Assembly (NCBI GenBank): GCA_026874595.1
Contig: CM049310.1
Coordinates: forward strand, 70,071,556-70,135,555
From: Sipunculus nudus
Taxonomy: Eukaryota; Annelida; Sipuncula; Golfingiida; Sipunculidae
Direction of reading: 5' to 3'
DNA: 64,000 nt
Of this stretch, positions 11,701 to 21,526 are shown in pieces; the first letter of the stretch is position 1, and every line of letters starts with the position of its first letter. The notes under the pieces are model-generated. The model saw nothing but the letters and a program-made list of their open reading frames with translations. It had not been told where the DNA came from and did no database searches. Both the position numbers and the translations under genes were made by a program.

Positions 11701-14700
11701 AGTATTTATTTGAATGATGAAAAAAAATGATAAGGGACATCGGTACCCCCGATTATGTCAGTCACCTTGCGCAAATACCTTTGACAGCTGAGCCGATTAA
11801 TGGCATGGAATGGCATCGACAATAATTGTCTTTTTTGTCTTTCATTGATATTACATACAAAAGTTTAAAAAAACTGAAATACTGGCCCACAGACTCCAGC
11901 GTATTATATTTACTTCAGTGCGTATACCAACCAAATCCGGGGTTTTGTTTTAAAATTGTTAGGAAATTTGTCATATTTATATCCCGCGGAAACACGGTCC
12001 CTTTCTTGAACTTTGTTGACCCGTTATAATACATTCATTTCTCGACGTAGTCCAATATTACAAGCTTGACAAACACTGTCACCTGAGGAAAGTCCGCTTC
12101 ATATTTAAAATTATAATGCGCTACTGGTTGTCTTGTAATTGAAGTGCCGTGAGCGAGTCTCCGTGTATGTCAGTGTGCAAGCCACCTGACAGCGTCCGCA
12201 TTCACTGGACTCGTGAACATTTTACGCAGTAAATACGGCACCATATGAAAAAAATCATCCTTGTTTTAACATGCATATTACGTGCTACAGGATGGCACTT
12301 GGTTAGGCAAGTTCCCAGCATCCCTTGCGCGAGCGCTGTATACACACAGATAAACCCAGGGCGCTGGGATCTTGAGTACACGGGTAAGCCCTGCACGCTG
12401 TCAGCGGCATCGACAATTATATCACTGTGTACATGTTTCAAGTGAATTGCCAAGATATTTTTTTGCAAAAAATACATTAAAACTTATATATTATCAGGAT
12501 TAGGAATTCCGTTTGGGTCTGTCAATTCCGCAATTCCGTCGGGGTCGCGTAATTTCACTGGCTCTACTGTCAGAAGGGCTTTCATATATTGATTCAGTTA
12601 AAATCCTTGTGTCAGTGCGGCAACGGCAAACCTTTTCTTACCAAATATTTAACTATGTGCACATGGAAATCTGATGTATAAACGATAAATTCAAACAAAA
12701 ACAAAGCATTGTAATGTTCTTTATTGAGTGTATATTACCACAATACGGACATGATCACTGATATTCACGGCGTCAAGTTTGGCCGACATAATAATTCAAA
12801 TTGCTGTAAATTATCCTTGGCGGCCCTGAGGACGCTGAGACACTTGTACCAGTGTAAAAGACGGCCGCCCTTCTTTGCCAATATTTTAGGATAAAATTTA
12901 TCGTACTGTACACAAGCAAATACGGTAAGTAATATAATTCATTGCATAATACATCCACATGCGTACCTGAATTCAGGTCACCCGATCAGCATGGCCACCT
13001 GCAGGGTCTGCCTTCACGGACACCGTCATTCAGTGTTATCTATGATACACTTGACCACTGATTCTGTTATGTGTAACTAATATTATTATTATATTAGATG
13101 ATAAAGCTTAACGGAGATTGAATAAAAACTGGTGGAAACTTTTAAGCTTGGCAGGGAAAAAAATGAAAGCATTACGTTGTCCTGTGTTATATTGGCTAGG
13201 GAGAAAAGTGAGGTTAGGATGGCTCATCCTTTAGTTTCATAAAGTGATTTTTGCAGTTACTGCCAGGTGCTGCCATCTGTTGAATGTGGTTAAAATTATT
13301 TGCACCTAGTCATTTCATGAAGGCGGAAGTGGAGGACATTAATTCCTTGTATTTGCTTGTCTTTAAAACAAAACCAGGGAACCACCTGCTTCTGTGAGCT
13401 AGGTGTAGAGCATAGACTAAAAAGCAGGCAAGTTGTGAGTGCAAACTTACCAAAGGATTGGTCAGATGTTTCACAGTCAGCCCCAATCCAGGCTTTATGG
13501 GAAGGCTGTGCCTGACAGCTGTTTATCAATCACAAATGAGTGCATCTTTGGGGGGTTTCTCAATGTTATGACTGAGCTATGCAGTTGATTACTTACACAG
13601 GACCTACAGGTGCGGTAGAAACAAGCCCTGGGTGGAACAAGGATACAAAATAACATGATAGGAAGCGTGTGCTACTGCCCTATCATGTTGTCTCAAAGCA
13701 AATTGGAACTCTGCAGATGTTCCGACTTAGATTAAGAATTAAATATGAGAGCAATACAGAAAAAAAATACAGAAACAAGGAACCAATCATCCCCATTCAA
13801 CTTGAGACATTTAAACATTGTGAACACACAATATGGAACATGTTCATGTATCGTGAAGTCAAATATGATCTAGAGATTGTTATTGCTTTTCTGTGCTGTG
13901 TTTTACCTACGAAACCTAGATCTAAAATATCCATGATAATATCATATATATTTATACAGTAAAAAAGTATGATCTACAACTCTCATGGCATTTAATAGTT
14001 ACACTTGTAAATCCAATCAGCCATTTACTCAAACAGATTTTTAGCCCTCAGCCCTTAGGCTGATGGGCTATTGTCTTCACCCAAGCTGTCCGTCCGTCCG
14101 TCCATCCGGTGTCCGTTAACTTTTACCTTGTGAGCGGGATATCTTGAAAAGGATTCACCGTCAGATTTTTATTTCCTCGATAAAGATGTATATCGACAAA
14201 ATCTCGGTCAAGTTCGAAGATGGGTGACCTTGCCCTATTTTTCTACATTTTAGAACTGATTATAGAAAAATACTTAGATGCTTATTACTCAGGAACCATT
14301 TGGTGGATTTTCACAAAACTTACTGTGATTATTAGGACTGATAGCCTGTACCTGCTACACAAGTTTGGTGGCGCCACCTACAATTTCTGATTTTTTATGA
14401 ATTTTTATCAGATTTTTCAACTTTTACCTTGTGAGCAGGATATCTCTAAAAGGATTCACCGTAGGAATTTTTATTTTTCGGGGAAGATGTATATTGACAA
14501 AATCTCGGTTAAGTTCGAAGATGGGTGACCTAGACCTTTTTTTAGCTCAGCTGACTATAAGTCATCTGAGCTATAGTCGTGGTCCATTGTCCGTCGTCCG
14601 TCCGTCCGTCCGTCCGTAGATGTGGCACGTTTTGAAACCGTAAGACTTAGGAATCCAAAATTCAGCATAATGTTAGATGTCCCCAAGATCTCCTACCAAG

Positions 14701-17700
14701 CCGAAAACTGGGTCTTTGCGACTTCGTTCCTTTGAGAAATTAAGGAAAAACCTCAAATTTTTATTAAAAACCTATTTTCACTCTTCAGGACTGCCTAATA
14801 TCAAAACCACTCATCTGTTTTTCCTCATATTTACCATAAATATTCTTCAATATAGTTCCTATGTACATGCCAGAAATTAAGTCTGTTAAGTATAAATTCT
14901 TTAAGTTATGGGCCTGAACATAATAGACTTTGTAAAAAATCAGGAAAAATATTTACTCACTTTAACATGAAAAATTTTGAAACTAGAGTCTATTTTCCCA
15001 AGTATATAACTATGTTTGATTAAGATTTAATTGTTTACCCAAAATTAGATCTGAATTTTGTAAATTTTTTAAGTTATTAGCATAAAAATAAAATCAGTAC
15101 CTTAAATTTAGCCCAACTTTGACCATGGCACGTTTTTCTCCTGTATGTACCATTGATTTTATTTTCACAGCATGTAAACATAAATATTTAATTTGTTTAA
15201 ATCTGAAATTTGAAAATAAAAGCTTGAAAATTAAGCTAGTTATTGATTTTTTTCTTGAGGCTCTACTTTAGTCATTTGCTTTGATAACAGATTAAAGATG
15301 CAGGGTCCAACTCCATGTCACTGGAAGTCAGGCTATGCCAAGGTTTCTGATTTGTTACCGTGACAGTCACTGGGGGAGACCCCCTGCTGTGACAGGTGTA
15401 CAGTTATTCTAATATCACCACCCAAATCCCCCCCCCCCCCGGCAAACCCAACCCACTAAGTGTAATGCAGTAATTGTTATTGTTTTCACTGTATTTCCTT
15501 AATTGTAACGCTGTTTCCACTCCAATATACAAAAACTTTCCTTAAAAAAGTAATTCAAGTGTAATCCAGAAGATGCCATGTTGTGTCAATGTAGCATTTT
15601 TAAAGAAATTAATTTTCTTTTAAATGATTTTAACAGATATAATTGAACCCATCAGTATGCTTAAATTGATAAAATATGAAGCACGTTTTGGATAAATAAA
15701 GACACATTTGTGAAAATTGTGAAATCTAAATCAAGTATTTTTTTTAGATATTTATTGTTTTGCAGATTTAAAAGATATATTTTTGTGGTAAAAAATAAAT
15801 AAACATTTGTATGCATGGTGTGGTGTTATATGACAAGATTGAGGTTTATGATGATGCAGTTGAGAATTATGAATCAACTTTTATATTCAGATGTATCTGT
15901 TTTATTGGAAATGTATAGAAATATAAACTTAAATTAAAAAAAAATTGATGTGATAAAAAAATTAGGATTTAATACAAACATTTGTTCATTATTTTCCTGC
16001 CACAGCAGAATTTGAGATCAGGCTTTGTTTGCCCTGTTTTATGTTGTTAATTAGTTATATTTCATCTGTATACATTTCATAAAAAATACATATATAATTA
16101 ATAATATATATTATACAAAAAAAAAATAGATTCAATTAAACAAATTTGTAAACTACTGAAATGTCAACAGTTAATCAAAAAGCCAACTGATGATCATGGT
16201 AATAGTACAGATCATTTGTTCACAAACTGCTCACATGCTTCAGTTTCAACATTAGGAAACACATGGTCAGGTCACAAAATATTATTTGCATCAATTTCTT
16301 GCTCATCAATACAAACCAATCATATAAACCACCCATGGCCTTTATTACCTCTTCCTCTTACACTTGATCTCCATTTGATATTATTTTAGATTTTTACCTT
16401 CAAGGTCAACTTCAGCTGAGCACAGTGACCCATAGGTCCCTTGTTCTACGTTTTAGAGCTGATTATAGAAAAAACATTTAGAAGCTTATTTCTCAGGAAC
16501 CATTGGGTGGATTTTCACAATACTTAGTATAATCATAGGGACTGATGGTCTTTAACTGCTTCACAAGTTTGGGGGCGCCACCTGCAATTTCTGATTTTTA
16601 ATGAATTTTTCTTGGATTTTTCAACTTGGGCCTTGTGAGCGGGATATCTCTAAAAGGATTCACAATAGGAATTTTATTTCTTTGGTGAAGATATATATTG
16701 ACAAAATCTCGGTCAAGTTCGTAGATGGGTGACCTTGACCTACTTTTCAAGGTCACAGAGCTTACAATAGAATAAAACTTAGATGCTTATTTTTCAGGAA
16801 GCCTTTGGTGGATTGTCATGAATCATGGTACATACCTCTAAATTTTAAATTTATAACTGAGACATGTACAGATATACATCCATGTGAGAACAGATATTTA
16901 GTACTTGTTACTGTTACCACCTCTAAACACTGTTCTTTTGGCTGAGGGCTTTTGTCAGCTTCTGCTGATATTCTAGTTTGTCTTACAATTTCCTCAGATG
17001 AACATAGTGGTACCATAGTACAACAGACACATGAAATACACTGTAAAGGGGGGGGGGCTGTCATGGCCTAAATATGGCTTCTCATGGATTGCTTTTTCTT
17101 TAATTATTCCAGATGAAAATTTTAATTTTTTTTTGCTTGATAATTCCAGGCTGATTTCACTCCACTGATGTTTGCCAGTTACCATGGTCATGCTGGCATT
17201 GCCAAGGTGCTTATAGATGCAGGCTGTGATATTGATGCACAAGGATCTGTAAGTTGATGTTTTATACTTTCTTCTGTATACAGGGATCAGTTAGTGTGAC
17301 GTTAAGGTCTTCTTTCTATATACAGGGATCAGTAATTATAATATTCTTCAGATTTCTTTATAAATTTATCTTAATTCAATATATACATCATTCAGTCTTT
17401 ATACAGGGATCAGTGTAATATACTTTAGTCTTTATAAGTGATCAGTACTTCAGTATACTTGGTAATATATACTGGATCATCTGTTAAAATGTTTGTTTGC
17501 AAATATTGATGGATATTATAATGCTTTGCATAGTGTTGATTTCCACAAATCCTTGGTTAAAATTAATTTATAAAACAAACTACTTATAAAATGAGATTAA
17601 TGTAACAACAGTATTTGCAAGTAAAATTGAAATATCAAATGTACATCATCAGAAAATAACGCATGATAAAGAAAACTTTGGAAGTGCCATATATCCACTA

Positions 17701-20700
17701 AGTGTCCTCTTGATGCCACGGTGTTTCTTAAATGTACACACAAAAAGGGTATCTGTAATTTCTGATATTTGACTGACAGGACTGTTTTACATTTGGGACC
17801 TATAAATTGAAATTAATTGTATCCGCCAAAACAAAGGTTTGTGGATACTATGTTTATGACCAGGTTCCGCCGCCGCCACCCCCGTGTTTCTTTCCAGAAT
17901 AGAACTCAGAGAGCACTGGACAGATTTTTCCAAAACTTGACACCTTTATCGGGTAACATGTAAACAGGTGCCAAAATATTTTGCATTGACCTCTACCCTT
18001 TCCTCTCTCCAGTGCGTCCATCTGTGCATCTGATTTGACACAAGAACCCACATATCTTTGGACTGGTTGACCAATCAGGATAAAAATTGTACACAAATGT
18101 AGCCCTTTGATAGCTTTATAACATACACAAAAAATGGTGGCACCACCTGCAACCATTTTTGCACAGTGTCCATCTGTTCATCTGCCTTGGGATAATATCA
18201 CTGATATTTCTGCAGTGGTTGGACTTATCCACCTGAAATTTTGCATGTGTATACATCCTGGATAGCTTTCTTGATTTTATGACAGGTGGTGCCACCTAAG
18301 TACTTGTTCAGACTGCAGACATTCAGGCTTATATCTCAGGACTAATTTTAATGTATCCTCCAGAAATGTTGCATGTGCATAGATCTCTCCCAGCTCTTTA
18401 TCATACACAAAATTGATGGCGCATCATGCACACATTTTTTAACAGCATCCATCTGTTTGTCTGCTTTGGGATAAAATCACTTACTGTGGTTGGCTTCATA
18501 TTCGCGAGGCTGAAATTTCGCGATTTCTCCATTTTTAATGTTTCGCGAGGGTTTCATTTTCATGATCTCACCAGAACCTATATCAAATCTTTGGCAAAGC
18601 AATACCTGTGTGTATCATAAAATGAGAGAAGTGATGAGTTTGTAATATTCTTCTCATATAACGATGGGCCCGTACACACAGCACATACAGAGTAAATCAT
18701 ATCTAAGGGAACGTTTTTCCTATACCTCCATGGATGAATTTTATCATAAAATTTCTCACTGTTCTTACCTATTCACATACAAGTATTGGCTAAATATATA
18801 TATATAGTGTATATATATATATATAAGAAAGACATACTCAATTGGCCTATTATTCCCGAGGGTTTCATTTTCGTGATTATTTCCCAATCGCGAATATCGC
18901 AAAATTAAAACCCTCGCGAACAAAAAGGCAACCACAGTATGTCTCTGCAGTAGTTTGACTCATCTGCCTAAAATTTTGCATGTATATACATCTTGGATAG
19001 CTTTCTGAATTTTGCGGCAGGTGGTGCCACCTACATTAATGTTTACATTGCAGACACCCATGGTAGTATCTCAGGGCTGATATGACATATCCCCCTGAAA
19101 TTTTGCCTTTGTATAGATCTCACAAAGCTTTTTATCATACACAAAATTGGTGGCGCATCATGCACCCATTTTTGCACAGCGTCCTCATGTTTGTCTGCTG
19201 TGAGATAAATCACACATACGCAAGCAGTGGTTTGACTTATCTGCCTACAATTTTGCATATGTATACAACTTGGATAGCTTTCTGGATTTTGTGGCCCAAC
19301 CTACATACACATTTTGGCTCCAGACATCCATCCTAAAATGCAACACACCTCACTCTATTTCCCATTGCCACTCAATCCATGCCTCACTTCACCCGTCACA
19401 CTCTGATTTCAGCGTATACACATAGTCTATTGTGGGCTACCTGTATTCTAGTTCTTAAACGTTCTCTTCCATTCTTCTTTAAACTAAATGCCCAAGCTGC
19501 AAAATATACTTCTTTTATACTGGGAACAAGAAGTATAAGAAACTTAGCACATCTTTACTTGGTGATCATTGATTAAATTATACTAAAAACAGCATCTTAT
19601 ACAGGATTAGTGAATGCAGTGACTCATTTTCTCAATATCTGATTTTGTTAAGCAAGAATGGAATGATACCACTGTGAGCTGGAACAAGGACAACATACCC
19701 ACAGAATTAGTGTTTATATCTTATTGGATCAATGGCACAGTCATTGTACTTATATATGTTAATCTCTACAAGATGCTTTCAGCCTGTTTCTTTTGTTTGT
19801 GGTTAGTTAGACAAACCTAGAAATACTTTGATTGACTTCTATTTCCACCATTGAGAGCTCATTAGTGGAGCCAATTAATTTGTGACTGTTACAAACCCCT
19901 GTACCACTAATGAGCATAGATCAATTGACCTTTGACCTCTGTGATATATGAACACTCATTAGAGGCACTTAGCTGTTTACAGAATTAATTAGGAAGATCA
20001 ATTCATTTGCTGTACCTCTGATCTATGAACACTTATCAACTGGCTGTTATCAGAACTAGTTTAGGTTTAGTTCTTACACAAAATATCATTGCTTTATGTG
20101 AAAGTGAACTTCAAAGAGGACTTACATGAACATTTTCCTTTTTTTCCCTCTCTTTGATCATCCAAGTTCAGAGGAATTCATAGGTACCCAGAAACTGTTA
20201 ATTCTTAAAAAAAGTCGACTAATCTAATAATTTCCTGTACTTTTATGATATTTTTTATGACTTGTACTATTGGGTTTTATTTTGCAAATCTAATCCTTAA
20301 TGAGAATAGTCAACGTATTCCAGTGAAACAATGAAGATAAGATTATATGATTGCTCATTTGGGATTTTTTATCATTTCCTGCTTCATCAATCTGTTGCAG
20401 AATGGCTGGTCTGCCTTACACTGGGCTGCAGACAGAGGTCATGCAGATGTCACACAGGTGCTAATAGAGGGTGGTATATGTCCAGTACTACTGGGAAGGG
20501 TAAATGTGACTTATATTATTACAAGAAAGTAGCTCAGTGAAAGTACATTTGAAGGACACATTTAGTCACAATAATAATATACATATTTTACATAGCAGAA
20601 ATATCTATTCCCCAATTGTTAAAGAAAGCTTTGAATGATCAAATGCTGCACATTTTCATGCGCTCATTTAACTACTTGTTTGCAAGTAAATTCGTTGATT

Positions 20701-21366
20701 TAGATATTTACACAAAAGGCATTATGGTATTAAGAATTTTAGTACTAATCAACAGTAGAGGTATGTTTTTTGCATTTAATGTAACATATAATGAAATATA
20801 AGTCTGATTTAATAATATCAATGCTTAATTTCTTTTTCACTAAACTGATAATTAACTGTGAATTAATAGGTAAATCACTAATAAACCATTCTTCTCCTCA
20901 AAATTATAAACTAGTGTTAAACAGGTACTTTCTCAATAAATGTTCAGATATTTTATACCTATTTTGCAAGTTAAACTCTAATGCAATATCTTTACTTTAG
21001 AGAGAAGAGCTGGCAATAGATCGCACCAGTGATCCTGATATTAGAAGAATGATAGCAGATGCTATTGAACGTTACAAGCGGAGCCAGGTGGTGGATACGG
21101 ACGACGACCTGGACGAGGATGACAGTGACGAGGACGGAGAACCGGATCCAGACAAGGACCAGGATGAAGCTTCAGGAGACGGGGAAAAGGAATCCAATAA
21201 AGATAAAGGGGATTGTGACAAAACTGTTGATGACAAACCAGGAGACACAGTGGACATCTTGAATAAAGGAGATGTTCTAAAAGATAACATAAATGATGGA
21301 GCTGACAACAAAAATGAAGAAACTGTAGAATCTGTTACCAAAGACATTAACAAAGTGTCTGTCTGA
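2624..21366 (+). CDS. Ankyrin-repeat protein, 367 aa, 8 coding exons
   Basis: Joining 2624-2740, 3258-3353, 3642-3740, 7617-7715, 8854-8982, 17150-17248, 20401-20499 and 21001-21366 gives one open frame of 367 residues. Every junction has AG/GT borders and every intron is phase 0. Residues 2-7 (GLAASK after Met) fit the N-myristoylation signal. Residues about 7-246 form seven ankyrin repeats with helix signatures such as TALHHAAMKGH and SALHWAADRGH. Residues 247-275 look like a C-terminal capping half-repeat, and 276-367 are a low-complexity Asp/Glu/Lys tail. Ankyrin arrays bind protein partners, so a membrane-tethered adaptor is inferred; no enzymatic motif is seen. Start: the ATG lies in an accATGg context 21 nt after a likely acceptor (AG at 2601-2602). 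A non-coding first exon therefore lies upstream, unidentified. I do not recognise a named vertebrate orthologue. Confidence 0.9.
3258..3353 (+). CDS. Ankyrin gene exon 2 (residues 40-71)
   Basis: The acceptor tttgcag ends at 3257 and the donor is gtgcgt at 3354. The exon is 96 nt, 32 codons, phase 0-0. It encodes an ankyrin repeat with CAIHVASQGKPEIVKMLLDQ. The donor is weaker than the others (C at +4), but shifting it breaks the repeat pattern. Confidence 0.85.
3642..3740 (+). CDS. Ankyrin gene exon 3 (residues 72-104)
   Basis: The acceptor ttgaattccag ends at 3641 and the donor is gtcagt at 3741. The exon is 99 nt, exactly one 33-residue repeat, phase 0-0. TALHHAAMKGHTEVMEMLI is the most canonical ankyrin repeat in the protein. 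Confidence 0.88.
4203..4303 (-). repeat. tRNA-derived SINE-like sequence
   Basis: On the minus strand the A-box-like TAGCGAAGCGG (4267-4257) and the B box GGTTCAACTCC (4224-4214) have tRNA-like spacing. GGGACCGA (4303-4296) can pair with the end TCGGCCC (about 4209-4203), like an acceptor stem. About 30 extra bases, containing a second A-box-like TAGTGAAGC, separate the 5' stem strand from the A box. It is therefore a SINE head or tRNA pseudogene, not a working tRNA. Confidence 0.45.
4756..4850. repeat. 15-bp minisatellite, about 6 copies
   Basis: Unit gtagatttacccact or gcagatttacccact is repeated with single-base variation. It is in frame on the minus strand as a WVNLQ pentapeptide repeat, but nothing suggests it is translated. 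Confidence 0.9.
5213..7511. mobile_element. 2.3-kb TIR element with internal 289-bp tandem repeats
   Basis: A perfect 13-bp inverted repeat, GTATCCCCAGACA (5213-5225) and TGTCTGGGGATAC (7499-7511), bounds the element. A GCC-triplet-rich stretch follows the left end (5261-5288). Inside are about five to six tandem copies of a roughly 289-bp unit, each with a block where AGGTCA recurs. No transposase frame is present, so it is non-autonomous. A target duplication is not clear. A second left end of the same type is at 17820. Confidence 0.6.
5888..7350 (+). repeat. 289-bp tandem array with triple AGGTCA blocks
   Basis: Six blocks read AGGTCA-A-AGGTCA-AGGTCA at 5888-5906, 6178-6196, 6467-6485, 6755-6773, 7042-7060 and 7332-7350 (spacing 287-290). 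Weaker intermediate blocks (AGGTCAAAGGTGAAGGTCA type) lie near 6320, 6610 and 7190. AGGTCA-N-AGGTCA is the DR1 site of RXR-type and HNF4/COUP-type nuclear receptors. Confidence 0.85.
7617..7715 (+). CDS. Ankyrin gene exon 4 (residues 105-137)
   Basis: The acceptor gttttcag ends at 7616 and the donor is gtacag at 7716. The exon is 99 nt, one repeat, phase 0-0, beginning NGWTALINAAYWCHPEAIKL. The donor is the first base of a 60-bp tandem array whose later copies recreate the same AAG/GTACAG junction in frame. Alternative exon ends at 7835, 7895 and 7955 are therefore possible (adding 40, 60 or 80 residues); the frame stops at 8013-8015. Confidence 0.88.
7716..8370 (+). repeat. 60-bp minisatellite, 11 copies, starting at a splice donor
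   Basis: Copies start at 7716 and repeat every 60 bp (one copy is 58 bp) to 8370. Unit: gtacagagagcacacagcat then gactagtcacacgttaacta, then gagtagtgtgtgtacataag. Copy-to-copy identity is very high, so the array is young or homogenised. Copies 1-5 stay in frame with exon 4, and later units contain a TAG. Confidence 0.95.
8854..8982 (+). CDS. Ankyrin gene exon 5 (residues 138-180)
   Basis: The acceptor tgtcactcag ends at 8853 and the donor is gtgaga at 8983. The exon is 129 nt, 43 codons, phase 0-0. It carries a repeat starting NALHEACRSPSKDEEG. The charged insert SPSKDEEG between the two helices makes it 10 residues longer than the 33-residue norm and probably forms an exposed loop. Confidence 0.85.
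9271..11203 (+). repeat. 1.9-kb dispersed repeat, copy A
   Basis: Begins after a T run with a near-perfect hairpin: TAGCTCAGCTGACT, loop ATA, AGTCATCTGAGCTA (one mismatch in 14). This is followed by a (CCGT)n tract (9316-9384), AT-rich filler, a poly-C run, and the end cagctgagcacagtgaccca then taggtcccttg. No coding frame of note. It matches copy B almost base for base over its length. Helitron-like or other non-autonomous origin is possible; the class is not established. Confidence 0.8.
9316..9384 (+). repeat. (CCGT)n microsatellite
   Basis: About 15 GTCC/CCGT units inside copy A. Copy B has only about five (14595-14618), so this tract expands and contracts. Confidence 0.9.
11277..12928. 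mobile_element. Candidate 1.65-kb TIR element
   Basis: TTACCGTATTCG (11277-11288) and CAAATACGGTAA (12917-12928) form 12-bp inverted ends with one mismatch. The left end continues 'taataagcgcc' with a poly-C run. The interior has no transposase frame. The two ends could belong to separate small elements. Confidence 0.3.
13296..13640. repeat. Dispersed repeat, also at 37.35 kb
   Basis: The stretch from about 13528 (cacaaatgagtgcatctttg) aligns with 37350-37440 (cacaaacgagtgcacctttt), both continuing into gg-tt-cc and 'ttatg' blocks. Class unknown. Confidence 0.5.
14043..16950. mobile_element. TIR element split by insertion of copy B
   Basis: AGCCCTCAGCC at 14043-14053 and GGCTGAGGGCT at 16940-16950 are 11-bp perfect inverted ends. 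Internal phrases such as 'gagcgggatatct' and 'acaaaatctcggtcaagttc' recur as tandem units on both sides of copy B. Removing copy B leaves about 1 kb. Confidence 0.55.
14544..16443 (+). repeat. 1.9-kb dispersed repeat, copy B
   Basis: Same hairpin start, (CCGT)n, poly-C run and cataggtcccttg end as copy A, same orientation, about 5.3 kb away. Inserted after a T run in a 'gggtgacct' context of the outer element, whose uninterrupted version is seen at 14220-14250. Confidence 0.8.
17150..17248 (+). CDS. Ankyrin gene exon 6 (residues 181-213)
   Basis: The acceptor gataattccag ends at 17149 and the donor gtaagt is at 17249, a consensus match. The exon is 99 nt, one 33-residue repeat, phase 0-0: TPLMFASYHGHAGIAKVLID. 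It is separated from exon 5 by an 8.2-kb repeat-filled intron. Confidence 0.88.
17821..19330 (+). repeat. Element with about 280-bp tandem units
   Basis: Starts like the 5.2-kb element (tgtatccgcc...ggatactatg, then GCC-rich). Units beginning 'catctgttcatctg' recur at about 18170, 18450 and, after a MITE, 19187. The period is about 280 bp once the MITE is removed. Each unit carries a ggtggtgccacct palindrome. Confidence 0.65.
18484..18937. mobile_element. 454-bp TA-flanked MITE, copy 1
   Basis: CTGTGGTTG at the left and CAACCACAG at the right, followed inward by matching TTCGCGAGG/CCTCGCGAA blocks, with TA on both sides (18482-18483, 18938-18939). The TA duplication suggests Tc1/mariner-type mobilisation. 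Neighbouring 280-bp units show the unoccupied version of the site. Confidence 0.75.
20401..20499 (+). CDS. Ankyrin gene exon 7 (residues 214-246)
   Basis: The acceptor aatctgttgcag ends at 20400 and the donor is gtaaat at 20500. The exon is 99 nt, phase 0-0. It opens NGWSALHWAADRGHADVTQV, closely resembling exon 4 (NGWTAL...), which suggests origin by exon duplication. Confidence 0.88.
21001..21366 (+). CDS. Ankyrin gene exon 8: C-terminal cap and acidic tail (residues 247-367)
   Basis: The acceptor atctttactttag ends at 21000 and the stop TGA is at 21364-21366. The exon encodes EELAIDRTSDPDIRRMIADA, a half-repeat cap, then ERYKRSQ. A disordered tail follows, about 90 residues dominated by Asp, Glu, Lys and Asn. 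The densest acidic stretch is at residues 278-293. Such tails often mediate electrostatic binding; the partner is unknown. Confidence 0.88.
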   Translation, partial: REELAIDRTSDPDIRRMIADAIERYKRSQVVDTDDDLDEDDSDEDGEPDPDKDQDEASGDGEKESNKDKGDCDKTVDDKPGDTVDILNKGDVLKDNINDGADNKNEETVESVTKDINKVSV

Positions 21367-21483
21367 ACATGTTCAGTAACAGCTAGATCTGATATTCCCT
21401 TCTTTTTCATTTAAGCAGTATTATACTGTTCTGTGTTTATTTTGTTTGTCTTTTTTGTGTCATGGTGTGTGATTTTTGTTTAA

Positions 21484-21526
21484 AATAAAATATTAAATTT
21501 TAAAATATTATAAAAAAAATAATAAA
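21484..21526 (+). terminator. Proximal poly(A) signals of the ankyrin gene
   Basis: AATAAA hexamers lie at 21484-21489 and 21521-21526, 118-160 nt after the stop. Further AATAAA at 21981-21986 and 23578-23583 could give longer 3' UTRs. Which is used cannot be told from sequence. Confidence 0.5.

Larger units (their letters stand above)
8983..17149 (+). other. Ankyrin intron 5 (8.2 kb), repeat-filled
   Basis: Contains two direct copies of a 1.9-kb repeat, an outer TIR element around the second copy, a candidate TIR element at 11.28-12.93 kb, a dispersed repeat at 13.3-13.6 kb, and several poly-C runs (10191, 11360, 15429). No extra exon was recognised. Confidence 0.6.
17249..20400 (+). other. 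Ankyrin intron 6 (3.2 kb)
   Basis: Short direct repeats of 'tacagggatcag' lie near the donor (17279-17411), followed by the 280-bp tandem element and a MITE. 19330-20400 shows nothing recognisable apart from one partial duplication of 'cactcattag'-type text. Confidence 0.5.

Noticed and set aside
13296-13529. 77-codon minus-strand frame
   Set aside because: Lies in a dispersed repeat also present at 37.35 kb.
21072-21410. 112-codon minus-strand frame
   Set aside because: Antisense shadow of the acidic-tail codons of exon 8 (Ser/Leu-rich).
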